A program made the position numbers and the translations under genes. Shown piece after piece: positions 1 through 6,274 of a stretch of 10,031 bases of DNA (position 1 is its first letter; the number at the start of each line of letters is the position of its first letter). The DNA is from an uncultured Muribaculaceae bacterium (lineage in GTDB: Bacteria; Bacteroidota; Bacteroidia; Bacteroidales; Muribaculaceae), in assembly GCA_910584545.1 (NCBI GenBank), contig CAJUBC010000063.1, forward strand, positions 1-10,031, in the 5' to 3' direction. Below the pieces are notes generated by a model, which saw nothing but the letters and a program-made list of their open reading frames with translations, had not been told where the DNA came from and ran no database searches.

Positions 1-3000
1 AGCAGTCTTGACAGACTGGCTTCGGCAGACGCACTCGACCTCGCATATACATGCGGTACATCGTCTCATCCACTCTATTATGTCTTCAATGCCCACGAGG
101 GACCGGGATACATCATCATCTCGGCGGATGACTGCGCCACTCCGGTGTTGGGTTATTCTCTCGAAGGACGCTATGAAGCCGGCTCCATGCCTCCGGCCAT
201 GAACTGGATGATGCATGGGCTCGAGAGTGAGATCAAGGCGGCTCCGGGTCTTCAGAATCCCGTTCCCATGGGCGAGCGACGCCGCATGGCACGCCGTGCC
301 GCCGGAAGCAACGAGCGTATTCTCCTCTCGACTCCGCAATGGCGCCAGGAAGCCCCGTTCAACAACCAGATTCCCGGGAAGGCGCTGACCGGCTGTGTGG
401 GCACCGCCATGGCCATGATCATGAAATATCATGAGTTTCCCGAACAAGGCACAGGAAGCTACAATGGAGTCAACTTCGACGTGGCTTATGACTGGGCCAA
501 CATGCGGATGGACAGTTACCGCTCCGGTTACACCGAGGCCGAGGCGGAAGCCGTGTCCACCTTGATCTATCATGCGGCGGCAAGTATCGGCACGCAGTTC
601 GGCTACTCCGGTTCGAGCGCATACGAAGTGAAAGTTCCCGCCGCTCTCGTCAACTATTTCGGCTATGACCCCGGGGTTTCCTATAAAAAACGCTCGGAGA
701 CCCCTACGCAGGCTGAATTCGACCGTCTGGTGGAGAATGAAATCCGCGCCAGCCGTCCCGTACTATATTGCGGCCAGGACGTGACAGCCGGGCATGCTTT
801 CGTAGTAGACGGCTACGATCCCCTCAGCGGCATGATACATGTGAACTGGGGATGGGGAGGTGCCGACGGCAACAACAACGGGGGCTGGTATGCCAGCACG
901 GCCCTCAATCCCACGGTCAGCCAGTCGCACAGCTTCAACAACCTTACCACCATCATCTATAATATAAAGCCCGGAGAGGGTTCCAATTCGATCTGGTCTC
1001 CGCTTCATATCACTGCTGACGGCCGTCAGCCCGGCATGAGTTCCGACCTCGAGGGAGACCTTGCCGTCGGTAAGGAATTCACCGTGCGTGTCGGCAATAT
1101 CAAGAACCTCAGCTATGACAGGTTCTCCGGGAAATTCGCCGTAGCCCTGTTCGATGCCTCGGGTGCCTTCAAATGTACTCTCAGCAAGATCGACGGCATG
1201 ACTCTCGACGGTATGGCCCTATACCCCCACTCGACCGTAGCATATTCCTGCTCACTGCCTGCCGGGACATCGGTTGGCGCAGGAGATGTAATACGCATGG
1301 CGACCAGCACCGACAACGGTCAGACCTGGCTGCCGATAGCAGGCGAGCTCGTTACAGTAAATGAAATTCCGGCCACGGGTGCCGTGCCGCAGTACTTCAA
1401 CGTGAACACCCCCTCCGGCATTTCAGGAGCTACGTTTACAGGAACCGACAAAGTGATAAAGGGCTGGAACTATACTTTCCGCGTAGTGCCTGCACATCCG
1501 GAGACAGATGTCGTTACAGTCAAGGGCAACGGCTATCTGCTCACTGCGGGAGCCGACTATACATACACGGTCAACAACGTGCTCGACGATATGGAGATCG
1601 CCGTGTATGTGAAGCCTGCTTCCGAAGTAAAGGAGAAGCGGACTCTCTGGGTCGGACAGTCCGGAACACTTGAAACACTTATCGACGACGCCGACGCCGG
1701 CACCATCAAGGACCTCACACTCTTCGGCACTATCGACGCACGGGACTTCGCATTTATGAAGAGCAGCATGAAGCTCACGCGTCTCGACCTCTCCGGCGTG
1801 AGGATCTCAGCCAACGGAACAAACCAGGCCAACGCCATACCCCGCGAGGCTTTCCGCAACCTGTGGAGCCTCAAGGAAGTGATACTCCCCTCGAGTGTGA
1901 ACCGTCTCAACAACGGATGTTTCCGTTACTGCGGCATCACGAGCATCGTGATTCCTGCTGCGGTGAATACTTATGAATACAATGTATTCAACGGAGCTTC
2001 TGCTCTCCGCGACATCTGGGTACTCAATCCCAATCCGGCATTCGTGAACTGGTGCGTTTTCGCCGGGACACCTTCCAACCGCACTGTACACTGCGTCAAT
2101 ATGGGCGCGGCCGGTACGTATATGAAAAACCAATACTGGAACCAGCCTGATATCGACACCAACGTGACATTCACATGTCCGGCGCAGGACAATCAGCCTT
2201 TCCCCACAGCCACCGACTGCGCATTCGCAGTGATGGAAGACAAGGATGTGAAATTTACCTGCGACACCGAACCGGGCCGCTATGCCCCGGGCACAAAAGT
2301 GATTTTCAAGGCAGAGCATATCGCCGACGATGACAACCGCATGGATGTGTATGCCAATTCCACACTGCTCAAACCCGACGCGGAAGGCAACTATGCGACC
2401 ACCGTCAACACCGGTACAATCATTCACTTCGACCTTGTGGAGCCGACAGCCGTCAGCCCCAGCGAATCACCGTGGGTGATTACCGATGCCACCGGCAGCG
2501 TGGGCTTGCTTACTGATGCTGTAAATGTGATTCCCGGCGTGCCATTTACTATCCGTGTGAATGCTTTCGACGCGCCCTCTAAAGCATTCTGGGCTGCAGT
2601 GCTCACCACAGCCGACGGCCGTATCAAGGAATTCATATCGGAAATAAGCAATTGGTCGGCCGAACCCGCCAACGGGCTCAGGATGAATGTCACGTGCTGC
2701 GTGAAGGAGGCTACCGTCCGTGAAGGTAACCTTATCCGTCTTGTCACATCTATTGACAAAAAGAACTGGAAACTTGTCCACGGAGCCAACGATAACGTGA
2801 TTGCCGCCCTTCCGGCCCTGAACAACGCAACGCCTGTATACAATTTCACATTCCCCGAAGGGCTTGAGAAGCAGGCGAATCTCTCCGGCATAGTGTCGAG
2901 CGCAGTGCGTGGCCGCGACCTTACTTTCAAAATCACACCCAAGTCGGCCGGCAATGTGCTTACGATGCTCGTAAACGGCGTTCCCTATGCCAAGGAAGTG

Positions 3001-5961
3001 AAGTCGATCAACTATTCGTTTATTGCCAAGGAGAATCTGGATTTCGACGTAAGAGTGATCACTCCCGACCAGATGGAGGCTGTTGTCTTTGACCTTCAGC
3101 CCGGCGAACACCTCTGGGAGCCGACCAATACGGATTTGAAGAATCAGCGTCGCGAGGCTCTTCGTCCCAAAGTAGTGGTGAAAGGTAACATCGACTACAC
3201 CGATCTTGCGCTTTTCAGAGAAGCAACAGCTTGGAACAAAGTTGTATCGCTCGACCTTTCAGGCGCGACAATCGTTGCCGACCGTTCTGAACCCACAAGC
3301 TATCCCGCTAACGAAATGCCGGCGAACTCGTTCTGTCCTTCCACTACAATTGGTACGCCCGTTATCAAGCTTAAGGATTTGAAATTCCCTGCTACTGTGA
3401 GACGTATCGGTGCAAGCGCGCTGTTTGGATGCTCTAATATCACTGAGCTTGAACTACCCCTCAATCTTTATAATGATGAGACAATTGTGTCTGGAGGGAA
3501 AAACAGGGCTCATCAGGGTGGTCTTAGGGCATCATGCTTCAAGGGGTGCAATAAGCTTACAACTCTGTATTGTTATGCGGCTCCTGTTGCAGGGAAAGTT
3601 CATCATCTTGATTTTAACAATCCGTCTTCCTTAATGGGCAATAACCCTGCGTCTGAGTTATACAATGATAAACTTGGTATTTCCGATCCATCCACAGTAT
3701 CTGTCGTTGTGAAACCCGAATATTTTAACGTATATACTACCCGTCACGATAATGGCAGTGAAGATCCTAATTTTTACGACGGCTGGTATAACGGATGGGT
3801 ATATAACGGATTCAATATCGTTTATGACACTCCTGTTTATGGCGTTAATTTCGATGTTACCCGGTGTTTTACAAAAGATGCTAAATTCGATGTATCAAAA
3901 GCTGTCTCTTTCCTGGGAAACAACACCAAGCAGAACAGCCTCGATTTCAGCGGTCAGCTCTGTATTGCCGTCAAAAGTACAGCTACACGCCCTGAGGGAG
4001 TGGATGCCTACGATGCGGCACGTCAGGTAAAGGTATACGACAACGGCAAACTTCTTCCTGAAGACAGGATTGCGGAGGACGGCTCTGTGACATTGACTTA
4101 TTACAATCCTAATAAACTTGATAATAAAGAGCTTATCGGAGACCATAATATAGAAGTAGTTTACCTGTATGACGTGACGTTCAAGTGTGCGGCCGATAAT
4201 CTTAAGATTAACCCCGAAATCCGCAACAACGAGTCTCTCGGCGATGCGGCTACAGAGTTTGAGTCTCTGAATTACTATGACGCGGCTGCTCCTGTACTTC
4301 AGAGTGTGAGAGAGGGTTCTTCAGTCCGATTTAAGGTGGAGCTGACCGGAGCCGACGTCTCTCAGGTGAAACCCATGGTGAAAGTTGGCGAGAATGTCGT
4401 GTCGGCCGACGAAGAAGGTTTCTATACCGTAGATGTCACAGACAGTAATCTGGATGTAAACGTATTCACGGTTCCTGTCAACGGTGCGAACCTTTCGCCG
4501 GCGGAAATAGCCGTAATCAATCCTGAGGAAGCAGTGGATGTCACAAGCATAGCTCTTTCGGGCGAGATCACTCCTGAGGATGTCAAGAATCTTATCGACA
4601 AACTCCCGGCACTTGAGGAACTTGATTTGTCGGAACTCTCCGAGGCGCTTCCCGAAAGCGCCATGGCAGGCAAGGAAACACTTGTCACCGTGACGCTCCC
4701 GAGCGCGTCGGTTATCGAAGCCGGTACATTCGAGGGTTGTGTCAACCTGACTAATGTTGTAGTGCCCGAATGCGTCAACGTCATCGGTGCGAATTCATTC
4801 AAAGACTGCGCGTCGCTCAAGAATCTCAGTTTCTCCGGAATCACCGGTGTGGGTGCGAATGCTTTCAGCGGCTGCGACCGTCTGACAAGCATTATCTTCA
4901 CTGCCGCGCGTCCGGATGCCAAGCCGGCGCTTGTGCGCCGCCGTGCCCGCGCCTCGAAAGAAGGCTATGACGCAAATGCCTTTGCCGGCCTCAATCCCAA
5001 CTGTATCGTATATCTCGACGAAGGTGTCGAGGAGCCCGCAAACGCCGATGTGAATTATGTGCGCGTACGTAAGGATGCGTCTTCGGAAACAGGGCGCGTA
5101 TATGAGGCTCTCGGAAGTATCGCAGTCAATCCCGACTATGATTTCCAGGCTGTGAACGCATTCAACATCACAGAGGGGAACTCGATCTCGATGGAGATGC
5201 AGCTCAACGGCACTAATAAAGGCAACCAGGGCTGGAAGTCTCTCGTACTTCCTTTCTCGCCCGTGAAGGTGACCGATGGAGCCGGAAAAGAGATGGTCCA
5301 GTATACGCGCGACAATGGAAACGATGAGGACAGCTTCTATATGACGGCTACTCCCCACGCAGACGGCACTCTCGGACTTGTGAGCGGAATAAGGGCCAAC
5401 GCTCCTTACCTTGCGGCACTTTACCGCGAAGGAGGAGCCGCCATCGTGCGTTTCATCGCCGACAATTGCGAAGTGCCCCAGACCCCTGCCGAAATCCGTT
5501 CGGAATGCGCGGACTATGCGCTTGCTGCGACTCTTTCGGGCCGCGACCTCGCGGCAGATGCCACATATCTGCTTAGTGCGGACGGCAGCGCGTTCGAGGT
5601 TGCCGGAGCAGCAGTCGAAGCTTTTGCCGAGGGTGACGGCGAAGAGACCGTGAACAGCGTGGCCGTGAAGCCTTTCACTGTCTACGCCGTTTCTGACTCC
5701 GGAGTGTCCAACTTCCCCATTGACATTGACGTGACAGAGACAAAGCCCGTTGGAATCGAGACTCCTGACGCCGCTCCGGCATTCATGATTTCCCGAGAGA
5801 ACGGTACTCTTGTGATTTACTCTGATTGCGACACAGACATAGATGTGTTCGATACTGCCGGTCAGCATGTCTCTTCTCTGCAAGTGGTCAAGGGGCGCAA
5901 TACGGTGACGGATCTCGCCCCGGGAGTATATATCATCCGTAGCCAGAAAGTGGTTCTTTAA
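1..5961 (+). CDS. Giant secreted C10 (streptopain-like) cysteine protease with Ig-like and BspA-like LRR modules and a T9SS-like tail; 5' end missing
   Basis: This frame is open from base 1 and gives 1986 residues. The GTG at 145 lies inside the conserved prodomain, so the true start and signal peptide are upstream of the window. Residue numbers count from base 1. Residues ~25-85 match a C10/Spi-type prodomain (LYYVFNAHEGPGYIIISADD). An arginine-rich linker follows (93-99). The catalytic domain spans ~105-325, with nucleophile Cys132 in LTGCVGTAMAMIMKYH, His265 in AGHAFVVDGYD, and Asn282-Trp283 in HVNWGWGG. Next come Ig-like modules (~330-545), LRR block 1 (~548-713), an Ig-like domain (~720-815), Ig-like modules repeated (~820-1033), LRR block 2 (~1035-1280), further beta domains (~1280-1495), and LRR block 3 with the LRR_5 pattern (~1499-1690). 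A beta domain (~1700-1915) precedes the tail from ~1920, which ends in LAPGVYIIRSQKVVL, typical of type A T9SS sorting domains. The known family cleaves proteins outside the cell. Surface anchoring or release through T9SS, and host or microbial protein substrates, are inferred. It is much longer than SpeB (~400 residues). Both catalytic residues are intact, so activity is plausible. Confidence 0.93.
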   Translation, partial: SSLDRLASADALDLAYTCGTSSHPLYYVFNAHEGPGYIIISADDCATPVLGYSLEGRYEAGSMPPAMNWMMHGLESEIKAAPGLQNPVPMGERRRMARRAAGSNERILLSTPQWRQEAPFNNQIPGKALTGCVGTAMAMIMKYHEFPEQGTGSYNGVNFDVAYDWANMRMDSYRSGYTEAEAEAVSTLIYHAAASIGTQFGYSGSSAYEVKVPAALVNYFGYDPGVSYKKRSETPTQAEFDRLVENEIRASRPVLYCGQDVTAGHAFVVDGYDPLSGMIHVNWGWGGADGNNNGGWYASTALNPTVSQSHSFNNLTTIIYNIKPGEGSNSIWSPLHITADGRQPGMSSDLEGDLAVGKEFTVRVGNIKNLSYDRFSGKFAVALFDASGAFKCTLSKIDGMTLDGMALYPHSTVAYSCSLPAGTSVGAGDVIRMATSTDNGQTWLPIAGELVTVNEIPATGAVPQYFNVNTPSGISGATFTGTDKVIKGWNYTFRVVPAHPETDVVTVKGNGYLLTAGADYTYTVNNVLDDMEIAVYVKPASEVKEKRTLWVGQSGTLETLIDDADAGTIKDLTLFGTIDARDFAFMKSSMKLTRLDLSGVRISANGTNQANAIPREAFRNLWSLKEVILPSSVNRLNNGCFRYCGITSIVIPAAVNTYEYNVFNGASALRDIWVLNPNPAFVNWCVFAGTPSNRTVHCVNMGAAGTYMKNQYWNQPDIDTNVTFTCPAQDNQPFPTATDCAFAVMEDKDVKFTCDTEPGRYAPGTKVIFKAEHIADDDNRMDVYANSTLLKPDAEGNYATTVNTGTIIHFDLVEPTAVSPSESPWVITDATGSVGLLTDAVNVIPGVPFTIRVNAFDAPSKAFWAAVLTTADGRIKEFISEISNWSAEPANGLRMNVTCCVKEATVREGNLIRLVTSIDKKNWKLVHGANDNVIAALPALNNATPVYNFTFPEGLEKQANLSGIVSSAVRGRDLTFKITPKSAGNVLTMLVNGVPYAKEVKSINYSFIAKENLDFDVRVITPDQMEAVVFDLQPGEHLWEPTNTDLKNQRREALRPKVVVKGNIDYTDLALFREATAWNKVVSLDLSGATIVADRSEPTSYPANEMPANSFCPSTTIGTPVIKLKDLKFPATVRRIGASALFGCSNITELELPLNLYNDETIVSGGKNRAHQGGLRASCFKGCNKLTTLYCYAAPVAGKVHHLDFNNPSSLMGNNPASELYNDKLGISDPSTVSVVVKPEYFNVYTTRHDNGSEDPNFYDGWYNGWVYNGFNIVYDTPVYGVNFDVTRCFTKDAKFDVSKAVSFLGNNTKQNSLDFSGQLCIAVKSTATRPEGVDAYDAARQVKVYDNGKLLPEDRIAEDGSVTLTYYNPNKLDNKELIGDHNIEVVYLYDVTFKCAADNLKINPEIRNNESLGDAATEFESLNYYDAAAPVLQSVREGSSVRFKVELTGADVSQVKPMVKVGENVVSADEEGFYTVDVTDSNLDVNVFTVPVNGANLSPAEIAVINPEEAVDVTSIALSGEITPEDVKNLIDKLPALEELDLSELSEALPESAMAGKETLVTVTLPSASVIEAGTFEGCVNLTNVVVPECVNVIGANSFKDCASLKNLSFSGITGVGANAFSGCDRLTSIIFTAARPDAKPALVRRRARASKEGYDANAFAGLNPNCIVYLDEGVEEPANADVNYVRVRKDASSETGRVYEALGSIAVNPDYDFQAVNAFNITEGNSISMEMQLNGTNKGNQGWKSLVLPFSPVKVTDGAGKEMVQYTRDNGNDEDSFYMTATPHADGTLGLVSGIRANAPYLAALYREGGAAIVRFIADNCEVPQTPAEIRSECADYALAATLSGRDLAADATYLLSADGSAFEVAGAAVEAFAEGDGEETVNSVAVKPFTVYAVSDSGVSNFPIDIDVTETKPVGIETPDAAPAFMISRENGTLVIYSDCDTDIDVFDTAGQHVSSLQVVKGRNTVTDLAPGVYIIRSQKVVL
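988..3837 (+). repeat. Duplicated Ig-like + LRR supermodule inside the protease gene
   Basis: Two diverged copies of the same domain order lie in tandem. Copy 1 is at about 988-2139 and copy 2 at about 2467-3837. Each starts with an IWSPL / SPWVITD strand, then FTVRV / FTIRV, then IRMATSTDNGQTW / IRLVTSIDKKNW. A second Ig-like unit follows (AVPQYFNVNTPSG / ATPVYNFTFPEG), with YTFRVVP / LTFKITP strands. Each copy ends in an LRR-like block containing LTRLDLSG / VVSLDLSG. The copies are similar in protein but not obviously in DNA, so the duplication looks old. A third LRR block at 4495-5070 lacks the same Ig-like pair. The pattern was aligned by eye, so the boundaries are approximate. Confidence 0.7.
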
Positions 5962-5975
5962 TTCTCACTGAGTAA

Positions 5976-6029
5976 ACGTCCCTTCATCCGTCTTGACTTT
6001 CGATCAAGGCGTATGAAGGGGCGTTTTTT
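5976..6029 (+). terminator. Strong intrinsic terminator after the C10 protease gene
   Basis: A long hairpin begins 14 nt after the TAA stop. The left arm is 5976-5996 and the right arm 6004-6024, with two G-U pairs, one mismatch (5988/6012) and a 7-nt loop. Six T residues run from 6024 to 6029. It should end transcription of the protease gene and separate it from the next unit. Confidence 0.9.
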
Positions 6030-6110
6030 CATCTTCCGGATCGGACTGACCATGATGAAGCGTGTTGCGCTGAGATTAGATGGATTTTAATTTTTTTCAT
6101 AACTTTTACA

Positions 6111-6131
6111 CTGACGATGTAAGAATGTCAG
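6111..6131. promoter_or_regulatory. Short dyad upstream of the -7 box
   Basis: CTGAC (6111-6115) is repeated inverted as GTCAG (6127-6131), with an 11-bp spacer, and a run of seven T follows. It overlaps the place where a -33 element would be expected. It could be an operator half-site pair or a weak second terminator. Five-base arms are short, so chance is quite possible. Confidence 0.25.
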
Positions 6132-6141
6132 TTTTTTTATA

Positions 6142-6149
6142 TATATTTG
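6142..6149 (+). promoter_or_regulatory. Putative Bacteroidetes sigma-ABfr -7 box (TATATTTG)
   Basis: TATATTTG fits the Bacteroidetes -7 consensus TAnnTTTG exactly and lies in the AT-rich part of the gap, 125 bp before the Omp28-like start codon. A clear TTTG -33 box is not seen at the usual 19-21 bp spacing. Transcription would start near 6155, giving a leader of about 120 nt. Confidence 0.5.
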
Positions 6150-6176
6150 CGATTGATTAAGTCATTCATTATAACA

Positions 6177-6194
6177 GGCTCCTGACAAGGAGTC
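6177..6194 (+). promoter_or_regulatory. Small hairpin in the leader of the Omp28-like gene
   Basis: CTCCT (6179-6183) pairs with AGGAG (6188-6192) around a GACA loop, and two further pairs (one G-U) extend the base. It would form near the 5' end of the predicted leader RNA. The AGGAG in the right arm is far from the start codon, so it is not the ribosome-binding site of this gene. A role in transcript stability is possible but unproven, and no known riboswitch was recognised. Confidence 0.3.
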
Positions 6195-6274
6195 CGATTA
6201 ATTCCACTGGGATGCGATTGAATGTCGTAACAATCTAATACCGGAAATCATATTCAACTCATAAAATCAACTAT

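Larger units (their letters stand above)
5962..6274 (+). other. 313-bp intergenic region: terminator of the protease gene, promoter and ~120-nt leader of the Omp28-like gene
   Basis: No plausible gene lies here. From left to right it holds a strong intrinsic terminator, an AT-rich stretch (about 6070-6150) with a short dyad, one Bacteroidetes-type -7 box, and an untranslated leader with a small hairpin. No clear purine-rich ribosome-binding site precedes the ATG at 6275. This is common in Bacteroidetes, where an A/T-rich upstream region is usual. Confidence 0.7.

Noticed and set aside
8..202. 64-codon plus-strand frame at the left edge
   Set aside because: It overlaps the prodomain coding sequence in another frame and encodes a low-complexity Ser/Arg/His-rich peptide.
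1807..3111. Overlapping minus-strand open frames of 176-214 codons
   Set aside because: They are opposite the Ig-like and LRR modules, which are clearly coding on the plus strand. They have no signal peptide or motif of their own.
3410..4030. Short plus-strand frames of 74 and 92 codons in the AT-rich segment
   Set aside because: They are in a different frame from the protease, which stays open through the region. They reflect the local base composition, and no frameshift is needed.
4795..5883. 362-codon open frame on the minus strand
   Set aside because: It lies fully inside the protease gene, opposite conserved LRR and tail sequence. Its translation is rich in His, Arg, Cys and Val with no recognisable domain, as expected for an antisense shadow of a GC-rich gene.
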